A stretch of 64,000 nucleotides of DNA from Riptortus pedestris (lineage: Eukaryota > Arthropoda > Insecta > Hemiptera > Alydidae), in assembly GCA_019009955.1 (NCBI GenBank), contig CM032233.1:98541001-98605000 (forward strand), read 5' to 3'. Positions 33,392 through 45,705 of the stretch are shown piece by piece. Numbering within the stretch: the stretch's first letter is position 1; every line of letters starts with the position of its first letter. The notes below the pieces were generated by a model. That model saw only the letters and a program-made list of their open reading frames with translations, was not told where the DNA came from and ran no database searches. A program made the position numbers and the translations under genes.

Positions 33392-34909
33392 TACTATTAG
33401 CAGAATGTTTACGGTCACGTTATACAAGAGACTGGACATATATAAGAACTCCTGAGGATTACTTATGTTGAAAAGACCAACAAACCCTTTTGTATTTCTG
33501 TATGTAATTTCTTCTTCATACGAAGGCTTAAAGTAACAAATAATTATTCATGAGAGTAGTGCAATTCACTGAAAAAAGTCGCAACGGCTTGTCCTAATTT
33601 ATTGTAAATGGAAGTTTACTTTTTTGTTATTAGTTGTATTCATAACTTAAGTCAAAAGTATTTATTCTGATTAAACATAACAGGATTTGTTAAAAATGTT
33701 TTCGCTTTGAACAATTACAATTAATTTCCTTAAATACTCTTACAAATCGTAAACTTAAATAAAATATTGGATGACATTTTTTCAAATCCCAAAGATACAA
33801 TATTCTGATATCGAACTAACAGTTCATTAATTACGTTGTCAATTTCATTAATCTTTTGAACATTGTAAATTTTAAATTACTTGGCAGGCTTCGTTATTAA
33901 TCTTAACATCTTTGTCATTCATCTTAAATTACGCTGTAAATGACATGCTTTATAAATGATTAGAAACTTGCCTCCACTTTAAAGCGATAATACCCCTGAT
34001 AATAAATTATTTCTTGATCGATTAATGGACAAACATACTTCATTTCAGTTTTATTTTATACTGATTTTTTTATATTATAGTAACCGTCTTGTAAAAAAAA
34101 AAGTAGCCGTCATACATGAGTTTTTAAATTCATTTTTAAACTTGGAATATTTCGTTATAAATTTAATAGACTTGGGGGGAAGAGTTTCACTCACTTTTCT
34201 TGACACGCTTAGAATCATATCCTAAGCAGCTAAGCAATGAAGGAAACGTAAAGCATTAAGCAATGGTTTATTTATTTTTGGGCATGTATTTTTAGGGGAA
34301 ACGTAAATGTTATCAGACCATGATTTGAGATCTCTGAATGTGTGCCACTTGCTTTTTGTGCCTAGAAATATTTGAGGCTTTATAGTCAATTCCAGATATT
34401 CTATTTTTACTAATCCTAGTGAAACGGTTCTTCTATGATTAAATCGTATGAAGCTAAAATATGTTCTAATTGGGGTTTCCAGATGTAAAACTGGCATGGG
34501 TATTTAAGTCCACGCACAAGATAAGTGAATGACCTTCTTCTGGGGTGCTATCTATGAATAATCCAGACATTTTACCAGTTTTCATGATAAAAGTTTTTAG
34601 AACTGACTACGGCCAAAAACATAGACTGGTTTGGCCAAATTGAAGAATTAAGTAAGATAGTAATAACGCTTTACTTCTTATTAAAATGTTAAGAAATAAC
34701 TTCCAAAGGAACCTCGAATACTAATATGCTAATGTTACTTCCATAGTCGGTTAAATTATGGCGTTATGCATTGGGATAACTCACAAAATCAAATTTTAAT
34801 ACGGCAAAAATGAGCAGTTTGGTCAATTTTAACATTAAACAGAAAGTAGGCACTCCTGTCGGCCTTTCATGATTAAAAAATAATGTCTTGTCCTTCTATG
34901 TGCGTGCGC

Positions 34910-34951
<42 letters not shown>

Positions 34952-36689
34952 CAAATAATACTGTTTGTGAAAAAAAAAGTAAGTTTATTTTACACAAATA
35001 TAAATATATAAACACATAATCATAAAACAAGATACCAGGACATGTTTCAAACTCCCAATAAGGAAAACATATAATTTCCTAAGTAAAACTCTTTAACGGA
35101 CTGTCCAAATGTATTAAGTTTATAAAAAATATTCTTTATTTACTAAACTAAAAAATTAATTAAAGAACTTCATGAGTCCTATCGAAAGTGTTTATGTATA
35201 AAATTATACTCGAATGTATTTATCACAAAAATGGGTCAAAAATAAACTAAAGATGGAGAAAAGTTTCTTATCATTTGAAAACCATGTCACCCTTTAATAG
35301 TTTAAGACTAATAAAAAAGCATATAAATGATTTAAAATGCATGTTATATATTTAGATTGTTTGATTATACTCAAATGAACTGGCAGCAATCAAATAAATA
35401 ATAAAAGTAAATTCCATATAACATTAAACACCAGCACAGGAATACAACCGCTAAAATATCAAACTATAAAAAAGTACAACTATAGCTGCACTAAAGAAAA
35501 TTATTGGAATAACATTCAAACCTATATCTAGTATTGTAATTCACTTAAACAAAACTCAAGAGAGCTTAAGAATTCCATTTCGTTTTATGAATGGTCTTTG
35601 CAAACATATCTAGGATTTATATTGTGTTGAACCTTATTTAGGGTCATAACTAAGACACTTAGTTTACGTATCAATAGAATATCGGACTTTTATCACTCGA
35701 AATCAAACTAAGAGATAAATTGATCGGGCTTCGACCCGAGACCTACTAATTAATGTTACGAATCGAGAAACAAACATAAGTATATATTTTATCTTCTTTA
35801 AGGAAATATTGCGATGTAGGTAATTGCAGCAATGATACTAACTTAACTGTGTTATCTAATCACAAAAATAGGCCTAAAGTAAACTCTATATTGCCACAAT
35901 GTTCATTATCAGCAGTCACAGGAAATGACATTCATTCTAAAAATATTGTTCAAGGCCTTTAATAGCTTTTTTCAAAAGGTGGGGGTGGGGCGGTAACACT
36001 TAAGTTCCACGAATGGCACAGTATTACATATTTTTGAACCAAGTTTTACTCATTTAATTTTGATTAACTTTTCTTTTCTTTTTTAAGGTAATTCTGAGTG
36101 ACTCAGTTGAGGTAAATTCTCTAATTATAAATGGTACTCCTTCTTTAAATTCCTAGAATGGTGACATGAGTTTTATTAAAACCTTAACGAAAACGATAAG
36201 GAATAGCCAGAGCAATGCTATTGAGATTTCTTTGTTGGTTTGGATAGCTTCTATCACAAGACTTATCTGATTATTTGTTTAATTATTTATTTACTTAAGA
36301 TGCCGCTACAATAGCGATTCATCTTTTAACATGTTTGAGTTTGTTTAATTAGCAAATGTAGCACGAGCAGGACTGGGGAAGGTTGTTGATATGCAGACGG
36401 GCAAGACACCCTTCCAGCTCCAACCATGTTGACCATAGTGGACAGTGGACAATATTTATATTTAAACTTTTATATCTAGAGGTATTTTCACAGGCTTTAA
36501 TTAATATTTCCTGATATTATTAATAAAAGGGAATAATAATTGTAAGATTACTAATATTGACCTGATGAAGCGAATTTTCAAGACTTTCATGGAATAGGTA
36601 TCCACGGGTCTTATCAGTTACCTTTTAAGGAAATGAGACAGTCCAAATTTATAAGAAACATAATATTTGTAAACATTTTAGAGGCCACA
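33392..36689. other. 3.3-kb region without recognised genes
   Basis: Longest stretch with neither genes nor identifiable transposons. It contains (GT)n at 34902-34949. The minus ORF at 34222-34497 (...TIKPQIFLGTKSKWHTF...) has no recognised family. A GC-richer patch at 36365-36440 has no coding signature I can defend. Confidence 0.5.
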
Positions 36690-36835
36690 ATTTTCAAACA
36701 CTCCGTAACCAAACCCGATATATAAATATTGCATGCAAAAATAAAGTCAATTTAGTAAATATTCAAAATTGGATCAGTAATACTCAAAAGATGTTATGTA
36801 ATCAATCTAGTTAATAAAATAATGTGAGGCATCTA

Positions 36836-36871
<36 letters not shown>

Positions 36872-36965
36872 TCTAACTTGAATATTAACAGAACTGGTTA
36901 TATATTTCTGTTTTGAGGCTTCAATGAATAAATGCCGCAATTTACGCACCCCAAGCGTGACAGGT
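36690..36965 (+). mobile_element. Degenerate HINE middle and tail
   Basis: 'ccgtaaccaaacccgatata', a (TA)n tract at 36841-36869, then 'aatattaacagaactgg' and 'gcaatttacgcaccccaagc', 'gtgacaggt'. The head is lost. Confidence 0.65.
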
Positions 36966-37590
36966 TTATAGTTAGTGTCATACTGGAGTCTAAAGAAAAC
37001 GTTTAAATGTTTTTGTTGCCTTCAAATGCCGTCAGTCTTCTTCGAAATATTCAAGTGTGATTATTAAGGTTAAAGAATCTATATAAGTGATTGAACAACA
37101 AAAGCATCCACATGCAGTCAAGAATTACAATATCCATGCCGTTCGTCTCAGAGAGAAATGAAACGCAAAATATATGTATCCTTCTCAAATTTAAATATAA
37201 CTTAAGAAAAACCTTGAAGTTTTACTTAAATAGATTAATAATAACTGTATGGAAAGTTTGTTGGAAAGTGTAAAACGACACGTATTGAGAAAGAATAATG
37301 TTTACGATGTTTCGGCCTTGGGAGTAAAATAAAATTATAACATGGCTAGCCGCCGCCTTTTTTTCCCCGTTCCAACATCCTGCCTTCTTGGCTCGCCTTA
37401 ACTATATACGTAGCTTTATTAGTAATACATTTTTGGTGTTGGTCTTCAAGTTCCATAGCCAACTGGTGCCAAAAAAAAATGTAAAAATAACAGGTTTTCT
37501 CATACAAAAAAACTCATGCGCAATAGATTAGCTAAGTTTCATCAGATCACAATCACTAGAAATAAACTGGCCAAGATGGATTCAAAAAAA
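36966..37590. other. Unassigned spacer
   Basis: No gene recognised. The 60-codon ORF at 37091-37273 lacks motifs. 'tttacgatgtttcggccttg' at about 37302-37321 resembles a motif found in 3' regions of some retroelements, but I could not extend it. Confidence 0.4.
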
Positions 37591-38017
37591 TTCCGTCACG
37601 CGGGGGCTGCGTGAACTAAGCAGATTTCCCACGTGAAGTTATACAATCCATCTCCATGAGTGCCGCACAGTTACGGAAACGGCCGAACTAGCTTTCGGCG
37701 GAACGAATAGAAGCGACCATAGCTTGTCCGTTACACCTAATAAAAATGCAAATATCTCGGTTAATATTAAAGATAGGGAATAAATGTATATAACAATATG
37801 TATAGTAACGTTAATTTGCAATAAGATTGGTTCTATACAATTATTCGATCCAACGTCTAGTAAGGGAGATATTTCGAATTTTCGAAATTCCCTCCTCCAA
37901 ACCCCCCCTCTCCCACTGATCCGATTTCAACCGTTAAAGAACTTGATCTTTCTTTTTAAATAAAACGATTAAATACAGAGTTTGGTGACGATTAAATAAA
38001 AATTGCGACCACTAGAC

Positions 38018-38063
<46 letters not shown>

Positions 38064-38349
38064 TGTTGATATTTTTTTGGAGGTTAGGTCAATGTTGGTG
38101 AAAGAAACTTCTTAGTTTATGCCGATATTTCGAGTATTTTATTTTCTCTTCCTCCGGGCTGTAAAAATACAGGTGCTACTTTATAATATTGCACATTGTT
38201 GTTAAATTAGAGTGTAACAGGTTAAAATAGAGTGTAATAGGTTCTCGAAATATCGGCGTAAACTAAGAATTTTCTTTCACCAACATTGACCAAACCTCCA
38301 AAAAAACATCAACACCATATATAAATATAACCTGGTCGAAAACATCAAC

Positions 38350-38410
<61 letters not shown>

Positions 38411-38538
38411 CTCAGTTTTGAACGGACCTCATTTTCGTCATCTCCTGGGTAGGATCGATGGACATTTGGGGAAGTTTTTCCAAAATCGCGCCATGAGTAC
38501 GACCTCAATAGCTGATTTTCCTTAAGGGAAATCTGCTA
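37591..38538 (-). mobile_element. HINE containing a nested foldback MITE
   Basis: Starts TTCCGTCACGCGGGGGCTGC and ends 'agctgattttccttaaggga', 'aatctgcta'. Its (TA)n site is split into 38018-38060 and 38356-38403 by a foldback MITE. The ORFs at 37639-37821 and 38263-38508 are transposon sequence. Confidence 0.92.
38058..38355. mobile_element. Foldback MITE, copy 2
   Basis: Left arm 'tatggtgttgatattttttt', 'ggtcaatgttggtgaaag', 'gccgatatttcgag' (to about 38134). Right arm 'ctcgaaatatcggcgtaaac', 'ttctttcaccaacattgacc', 'catcaacaccata' (38244-38319), then 'ataaatataacctggtcgaa'. Arms are about 75 bp with a loop of about 110 bp. It lies inside the HINE (TA)n, as copy 1 lies inside (TA)n at 10.7 kb. 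Confidence 0.85.
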
Positions 38539-38599
38539 AATGTCGATCATACCAACGAAAGTAATATAGTTTTGATTGATAAACGATTCGTGATTTTTT

Positions 38600-38870
38600 A
38601 TTTATACGTTTCTAGAATTATTATTCAATAAACATTTTCTTTCGAAGAGTAGGCGAGTCATTTGTATTTTCATGTTTTCAGCCTTTATTAAACCCACTCT
38701 CCTAATTGTTCAATTTATACTTCAAGTAAGTTACTAAAAATCTCAAGTCCAATGTACATTTTAATTTCTGTTAACATTCTTCTTCTTATAGAGAAATAGA
38801 TAAGATGGTGAGGTGAGACGACCAATGTGTCTTTCCAGCACTTGAGAAATCTGCTAAATTTACGCAGACA
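38600..38870 (+). mobile_element. Degenerate HINE tail
   Basis: 'catgttttcagcctttatta', 'aacccactctcctaattg', 'agatggtgaggtgagacg', 'gagaaatctgctaaatttac', 'gcagaca': the tail of a long-form HINE without its hairpin. Confidence 0.65.
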
Positions 38871-39138
38871 GATTTTTTTTTAACAATCGTGAATTGAGTA
38901 AAAAGAGGTTTTAAAACTCAGAATTGGTCTACTATGGCATAGATATACAAATCATTTAACTTAACGAGCCAAACAAATGTACAGCTTGAGGCACAATGAT
39001 TTTTCTAGCCCATTAATTGTAAGACATAAATCATTTTAAAAAATCATTCCTCAAATGCATGTGAGGAAGACATGTCCGTTTTTGGCTCGGTAAAATAGGG
39101 TAAATTCTCAAAGCATATGATGGAATGGATAATTCTAG

Positions 39139-39513
39139 ATCTATGAAAGCTACTGTAGATCAACTCATTGTTCACCATACTACGATGTAATCACCTGTTT
39201 TACACACCTAATTTGCGGTCCGAAAGCTACACTTCGCCGCCCTAGGGCCGAAAATGAATATTTCGCCCTAGGGCCGCAAAATCAGCTGTTTATTATTTTA
39301 ATTCATTCATTTCATTATATACATTATCAGTCTCTCTTTACAATTGATGATTTATTTGAAGATTGTCAAGAGGATATTTTAATCAGAAACAATCCAACTA
39401 CGAGTAAAAGTGTGAATGTGTCAAACAAAAAACAAGTAATAGAATCTTCAAAGGGTATTATGTTTTCAAACAACCAAAATTGTACTTTTAACATTTCTAT
39501 AAATCAAAAATAA
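39139..39513 (+). other. Orphan open frame between GC-rich palindromic repeats
   Basis: The frame is free of stops from 39139 to the TAA at 39511-39513. The most protein-like part starts near 39346: DDLFEDCQEDILIRNNPTT, then SKSVNVSNKKQVIESSKGIM and FSNNQNCTFNI. There is no in-frame Met upstream. The ending 'F.N.NCTFNI' loosely recalls the C-terminal tails of Crypton-type recombinase-derived proteins, but that is weak. It sits between a CCCTAGGG-rich patch (39225-39285) and a palindromic repeat (39760-39882), so it may be the remnant of a DNA transposon. Confidence 0.3.
39225..39285. repeat. GC-rich patch with two CCCTAGGG palindromes
   Basis: 'cgccgccctagggccgaaaa' and 'ttcgccctagggccgcaaaa' occur within about 45 bp, each centred on CCCTAGGG. 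This contrasts sharply with the AT-rich surroundings. Confidence 0.6.
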
Positions 39514-39759
39514 ACGAACTAACTTTTTTTAGCATTTTGAAATATATCAGTTGTATTAAATGAAACACACATATGTTCATCTCTCTTTATTAACTTACAT
39601 AATAACATAACGTAAAACAATCCATACATTAAACATTCATCATGTTCCCATAACCACAAGATAACCTTCTAACAAAGAGGTACACTTAACCAAAAGAAAA
39701 TCTTGTTTTTGATTAATGTTATATCGTATTAATATTTATTGTAGTATGGTGAAAAATAG

Positions 39760-39885
39760 CGTTCGTGCCTCGGGCCAAAGTGCTTTTGCCGGCCCTCGAA
39801 CTTTTCATGACCTCGACTACGTCTCGGTCAAAAAATATCTCGGGCCGGCAAACGCCCACTTTCGGCCCTTGGTACGAAATATACT
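39760..39885. repeat. Palindromic GC-rich repeat (foldback)
   Basis: The left arm 'cgttcgtgcctcgggccaaa' 'gtgcttttgccggccctcga' pairs with the right arm 'tcgggccggcaaacgcccac' 'tttcggcccttggtacgaaa'. Arms are about 40 bp with few mismatches, and the loop is about 35-40 bp ('catgacctcgactacgtctc'). The ORFs at 39716-39901 and 39765-40010 run through it and are probably spurious in this part. Confidence 0.8.
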
Positions 39886-39951
39886 ATTTTTTAACCACTA
39901 GAGTAGGTAAACCAGCTCACTATTTTACATACTCACTACTGTGTGTTTCAG

Positions 39952-40006
39952 TGTGGCGGTGGAAGGTTCCGGAGTGTGGGCCCTGTTCTCAGCCTTTCAT
40001 GATCAA
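39952..40006 (+). other. Candidate exon with thrombospondin type-1-like text (weak)
   Basis: A pyrimidine-rich acceptor 'ctgtgtgtttcag' precedes 39952. The frame reads W-R-W-K-V-P-E-C-G-P-C-S-Q-P-F-M-I and meets a donor-like GTAAAA at 40007. The W...E.GPCS pattern recalls the start of a thrombospondin type-1 repeat as in ADAMTS-like proteins, but the second conserved Trp position is Cys, and the CG.G motif expected after CSQ is not seen. Exon size (55 nt) and GC rise are compatible with a real exon or a decayed one. No partner exon was found. Confidence 0.22.
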
Positions 40007-40191
40007 GTAAAAACCGTGAGATTCTCCCTCCATCAGTGACAGGAAATAATGATCCCGAAAAAAAAGACCAACTGTTTCCAAATGGATAGACGAAACCATT
40101 GATTTATAACTAATCTAGTAGAACTTGCCTTGGGCGAGATATCCCCCAAATAACACCGTCGCCTACATTAGGGGAAAAAAAGTCCGTCACG

Positions 40192-41111
40192 CAGGGGCTG
40201 CGTAAACTAAGCAGATTTCCCTCGTGAAGTTTAGTAATAGATAAATCTACATACTGGTAACACAACACCTCCGTGAATAAATACAAACGGAAATAAGAAA
40301 TGTTTCATCCAATTTCAATAACCTGCCGACAGGAAGCGCTGGTTAGAAATGTAAACAAACGGGTCTGCCCGCCTCACACCGGAAAGAAAAACAATTACTG
40401 AAATATATCAGAATATAACATACTAATTTTAATTGAGACCTATTTACTATATCTAGTACTATAATTAATAATGAGTCAGAATAATTGTTATCTCAATCAA
40501 TCAAATTTTAGCAGTCCAAAACCTTAAGACGGGGGGAGGGGTCACCAGGACATATATGCATGTATCTCGTATAATAAAAGTCTCTTCAATACAATTTTTG
40601 GTATTTAAACTTCGAATAATGTGATTTATTATATAGAAAAGTATTGTTTATTTAACATTGGTAGAAGTGGCGGTTTGCTGATGGCTGAAAACTGAAAAAT
40701 TCAAATATCTCGGTTAATATTCAAGATAATGAATAAATATATAACAATATTTATAGTACATTTAATTTGCAATAAGACTGGTTCTATACACTTTTTCGTT
40801 CCGACCTATGGTAACGGAGATATTTCGAAAATCCTCCCCTCTAAACCCCCCCTCCCCCTGGCCCGATTTCTGCCGTTAACAAACTTGATCTTTCTTTTTA
40901 CATAAAACGACTAAATATCGAGTTTGGTAACGATTAAACAATAATTGCGACCGCTAGAGCGGTAACAGACAAATATATATATATATAGTTTTGAACGGAC
41001 CTCATTTTCGTCATCTCCTGGGTAGGATCGACGGACATTTGAAGAAAAATTTCGAAAATCTCGTCATGAGTACGACCTCAATAGCTGATTTTCCTTAAGG
41101 GAAATCTGCTA
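40192..41111 (-). mobile_element. HINE, full-length long form
   Basis: GTCCGTCACGCAGGGGCTGC at the left, a short (TA)n at 40972-40987, and 'gctgattttccttaagggaa', 'atctgcta' at the right. Confidence 0.93.
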
Positions 41112-41663
41112 AAATACGTTATAAGGGATAACGAGAAGAAATTTCATAAATAGTTCAGTTCGACTGGGTTTTCTCCCTAAGTAAGTTTATTAGTTACTCC
41201 AGTACACTTTTTCAATTTGAATTCAGATATGTAGCCAGCCTTTTTTCATCGCTTGTAGCTTTTCCTGTAACAGCTACTTTTTAAAATCTGATTTAGCGTT
41301 CACTTTGACCTTATACGCAGCGATTTTATCGGAACTGAATGTTTTATATTATATCGTAGATATCATTATTGACAACTATGTAGAAAATTAAATTTGTTCA
41401 ATGTAACAGAGACTTCTTTGATACGTGAGTTGGAAAAAGTCCAGTGGTTAATTTTTGGATTGACTGAAGTGATATGTAACTATTAAAAATATACGTACAT
41501 TATTATTACAAAATTTACAAAAAAGTCAAACTATATTATACTTGGCCAGACTTATTAATCTGGCATCGTGATGTGTTAGTATCGAGCTAACTGTGATCAA
41601 GTTTGCACGAATATCACTGGTGAAATATTTCTTTCCTTTCTGTTTAAGTGTGTTTTGTTTTTC
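41112..41663. other. Unassigned spacer
   Basis: No recognised coding or repeat content. It directly precedes the decayed gene at 41664. Confidence 0.4.
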
Positions 41664-43146
41664 CACCATGTCAAGGAAGTGAGTAAATCATGAAGATAAC
41701 TTTTGCTATATTTGTGGTAAACTGACCTTCAAGTCACAGCGGTCAGGAAATTTAGCGCCACTTGTAAAAAGAGTAATGAGCTTTACTTTGCATTTCGAGT
41801 TGGTGATTTAGATAATAGCTGGGGACCAAATATATGTTCTGTTTCCTGGTTTTTTTGATTTGGAGTGAACTGAAGGATCATTTAACTTATTTTTATTTTC
41901 GTTTGATAAATATTAAAGGGAACCCATCTAAAACAATTATAAAGTTAAGTATACGAATTTGACATCTGCAATCTGTACCAGTGTATAATGAAAATATGAC
42001 CATAAGCAATAATTGTTATTCTTGCCTAGCAGAAACTTGAAATGCTTCAAATGAAAATAAAAATGATCCTGCATATGAAGGCAGTAGCTGTTCATCAGAA
42101 GCATCACCTTAATGACCTCATTCGGATCTTAATTCTGTCTAAATAGCAAGCTAAAGTTTTAACTTCAGCGTCAAAGACTGGAATCTACAAAAAGATGTAA
42201 GAGTACGTATTTACCTTAGATACCCTAGTGACTTTAAAGACAACTTCGTTAACGAATTTGTTATCATCTTTTTTAATGATATCTGTTTTGTTATGAACAC
42301 TTTTGGACATCAACTCCAGCCGTATGAGTGACAATTGTCCATGATTCCTCAAAGTAAGTTTACGCTGAGCTGCTAAATATACCTACAATGCGTGCCGCTA
42401 ATATAAAAGAAACGTATGAAAATATGAAACTAAATTTAGAGATTCATTAAAAAACATATGAATGGAGTCTGTGGAGATTTAAAAGTCGTTCTTTTGATTG
42501 GTTTGGAAATTGGGTTTACCGAATTTGTCTGGTTTTTGCCGCTCACAAAAATGAGCTGCTGGGCGTAGGATGTCTCACAAAGTTAGAAAATCATGACTTA
42601 AACGTGAGTTTCTTATCCCTGATCAGAAGAATGTGCCACTGGTTCCTTTATTGAATCCAAAACAAAATTTGCATAGAAAGTTTCATAGAATACTAAATTA
42701 GGAGGAATGAAAAATCGTTAAATCTAAGGCATAATTTTTTATGGGCTCTTGAATGTAATTACCCAGTACCACTGATGTTAAACTGAAACAAGGAACTATT
42801 TATTATAGCTAATGAACATTTTAATGGACTATTAAATAGAGTAACTGGTAAAACAGCCTGACAGCCTTTCGAACAATTACCGTGACCTAGTGGTTGATCT
42901 CCTGTATTCTAATAAAGCTATGGGATGTAACTTATCTTTATAATAAGACATCATCCCGCAATGAGCACGGTGAGCGTTTTCATCAGTAAATGTTTATTGT
43001 CGAAAAGAGGCACTGAGAGCGGGGTAATTATGATGGCTGACTACTGTTGGACCAAGGAGGGAGATGTTCCAGACGCAAATTACGCTCGAAAATCACTTGA
43101 CCCTATCTACCACTTTCTAGTCAGAGTGAGTAGTATATCATATTGA
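41664..43146 (+). pseudogene. Decayed copy of a multicopy arthropod hypothetical gene
   Basis: Scattered in three plus frames, in order, are: MSRK near 41669, then HEDNFCYICGKLTFKSQR, then ELYFAFRVGDLDNSWGPNIC, 'FGHQLQPYE' near 42310, 'VCGDLKVVLLIGLEIGFTEF' near 42470-42530, 'NYRDLVVDLL' with 'NKAMGCNLSL' near 42880-42935, 'EHGERFHQ', and ADYCWTKEGDVPDANYARKS near 43040-43100. These blocks match, in order and spacing, a hypothetical protein of about 450-550 residues that I remember as highly repeated in aphids and other arthropods, with an N-terminal CYICG zinc-ribbon-like motif and a C-terminal EHGERFHQ motif. Many stops and frameshifts make it dead. The gene is unnamed and its biochemical role unknown; high copy number suggests a transposon-borne origin. 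The 61-codon ORF at 42961-43146 is its last readable block. Confidence 0.75.
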
Positions 43147-43686
43147 GTTAATAGCTAGTTTCAGGTTGTTTTTTTTTTTTTTTGTTTTTTTTGGGTTTTT
43201 TTTATTATGAAAAATGACAAAACCCCTACTCGATGAGGGAAAACTGAAATTATATCTGTATTATACTTGAAAATACCTCTGTAACATACTATATTTAGTC
43301 TTGTGAAAGAAATACAGTATATTTTTGTAGACCAGCGTAATTGCTATAAATTAGTATTAAGAACTCTCTTTCAGCTGGAAAGAGGGTCATATCATTAAAG
43401 AACAATTTTATCCGGATGATAGGATTAGCACATGATGGCTAGGAGACAGAAAGGCTATATTTCTAAAGATGAACGGTAGAGGGTAATGGGTACAAAGTCA
43501 GTAGAGTCAACGATTGACACTTTTGTTATGTCTCCTCCACTTTTGTTGTTCCTTTCTCTCCTCACCACACACACATACACGATCACATAAACATACATAC
43601 TTCAGTTGTAAAGCATGATCCTGCAATTAATTAGAAGATAGCTAAAAAATTCAAAGATAAAGTATTTTAGAGACTTATTACGAAAA
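43147..43686. other. Spacer with T-rich tract
   Basis: A T run lies at 43169-43202. Otherwise no gene or repeat recognised. Confidence 0.45.
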
Positions 43687-44341
43687 CTCCGTCACGCAGG
43701 GGTTGCGTAAACTAACACGGGAAGATTTACAACAGACAAATCTACATACTGGTAACACCACCGTAAATGTAAGCGAATAAATAAAAACGGTAATAAGAAA
43801 TCTTTCAGTCAATTTACAAGTTAATAATCTCTACTACGGAAAGCGTCTGAATTGTAAACAAACAGGGCAACCAACATCGCAGCGCTGAATAGATAGAACT
43901 ATTCGAGACCGGAAAGAAGAACAATTAATGAAATATATCTGGATATAATATATTAATATTATTGGAAACTATTTACTATAGCTAGTGCAGTAATTTGTAA
44001 TGAATCCCTCAGGTTTTGGTAGTCCAAGAACAAAAGAAGGTGGCGGAATGTATTTGTTTGTATCTCGTCTAATAAATGTTTGCTGAAAACAATATCTGGT
44101 ATTTAAACTTTTAATGAAGTGGTTCATGATATAACAGCTTATTATTGATATGACACTAGGGGGTTTACTGAAAGCGTAAAACTATAAAATCCAAATATTT
44201 CGGTTAATACTCATTAAACGGAAAATATGTATAGAACAATATTTATAGTAAATTTAATTTGCAATATGATTGTATCTATACAATTGTTCCATCCGACGTA
44301 TATTAACGGAGATATTTGGATTCCTTAAGGGAAATCTTCTT
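43687..44341 (-). mobile_element. HINE with internal deletion
   Basis: CTCCGTCACGCAGGGGTTGC at left. The body runs to 'acgtatattaacggagatat' and then jumps to 'ccttaagggaaatctt'. The whole section with (TA)n and the head block is deleted, leaving only the inner half of the palindrome. Confidence 0.88.
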
Positions 44342-45044
44342 AAATTAATAGTTGTTTATTTAAATAAATCGTGTTCAAAGTACAGTGGTTCAATATTCAG
44401 ATATATTGTTTAATTGTAGCATTTATATTAGAATAAAATACTATAATATCACATAGGTGAAGGATACGGCCAACCTACTTGACATAAAAATAGCAGCAAT
44501 TATTTATTGCATTTTTCACTTTCGTTATAATAATAAAAACAAATTCTGAGCCCAATGTGAATCAAGGTTTTTATTCATTTTTTAATAAACTCGATCAAAT
44601 GTGTGTGTGTCTGTGATTCATGCATTTATAAGATGGAAATTCACATGCCATCACAAATATGTGCCATGGAGACGTGTTGTATGCACTCCTAAAGTGCTAA
44701 ATATGATACCTTCCGTTGCAAGTATTCTAATATAACGGAAAGGTTTGATTCATAATTAATTAGGTTTCATTATACTCGACGTTATTAATGTAGTAGACTC
44801 CCAGAAATACGAATGGCAAGTTTTGTGTGTCATCGTCATAAATATGTATTAGGAGTAAACGCGAGAGGCACGTTCCTAAGGTTATTTTTAAATCCAATAC
44901 TATATAAGAATGGACAATAATTATTAAGCATAATAATTAAAAGGGTTAAAGTTATCCTCCATTCATAAATGTGTATTAAGGCGTTGGTCATAATACACGT
45001 GGCTAACTTTGAGTTGTGGGTTCGACTCTCGCCATAATATAAAA
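44342..45044. other. Spacer with a tRNA-like fragment
   Basis: No gene. At 44979-45034 'gcgttggtcataatacacgt' is followed 20 bases on by 'gtgggttcgactctcgcc', which contains a good RNA polymerase III B box (GGTTCGANTC type). No complete cloverleaf can be folded by eye. It may be a SINE head or tRNA relic, directly left of the HINE at 45045. Confidence 0.35.
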
Positions 45045-45528
45045 GTCCGTCACGCAGGGGCTGCGTAAGCTAAGCAGATTTCCCACGTGAAGTTTTACAA
45101 TAGAGGAATCTGCCCAATAACAAGTGTAGTAAGTAGTAAGGGATCACTAAACTTATACACGTGGGACGAATAGTTACGAAAACGGCCGCCAGAGCTCTCT
45201 TCGGAAAGTACCAAACAGCTCACTCCTGCCGACCAATGCAGAATACAAATGCAAATATCTCGGTTAATATTCAAGATAGAGAATAAACGTATATAACAAT
45301 ATTTATAGTAAATTTAATTTGCAATAAGATTGGTTCTATACAATTTTTCGATCCGACGCATAATAACGGAGATATTTCGATTTTTCCGAAAATCCCCCCT
45401 TTAAACCCCCCCTCCCACTGGTCCGATTTCAGCCATTAAAGAACTTGATCTTTCTTTTTGCATAAAACGATTAAATTCCGAGTTTGGTAACGATCAAACC
45501 AAAATTGCGACCGCTAGAGCGTTAACAG

Positions 45529-45584
<56 letters not shown>

Positions 45585-45705
45585 TTGAACGGATCTCATT
45601 TTCGTTATCTCGGGGGGAGGATCGATGGACATGTGAAGAAATTTTTAGAAACTCGCGTCATGAGTTCGACCTCAATAGCTGATGTCCCTTAAGGGAAATC
45701 TGCTA
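45045..45705 (-). mobile_element. HINE, full-length short form
   Basis: GTCCGTCACGCAGGGGCTGC at left, (TA)n at 45533-45579, and 'gctgatgtcccttaagggaa', 'atctgcta' at right. Confidence 0.93.

Noticed and set aside
35725..35750. 'gggcttcgacccgag' as a reverse tRNA B box
   Set aside because: No A box, acceptor pairing or SINE body could be found around it.
36555..36605. 'cctgatgaagcg' resembling a hammerhead ribozyme core
   Set aside because: The stems and the GAAA partner do not assemble in the right order.
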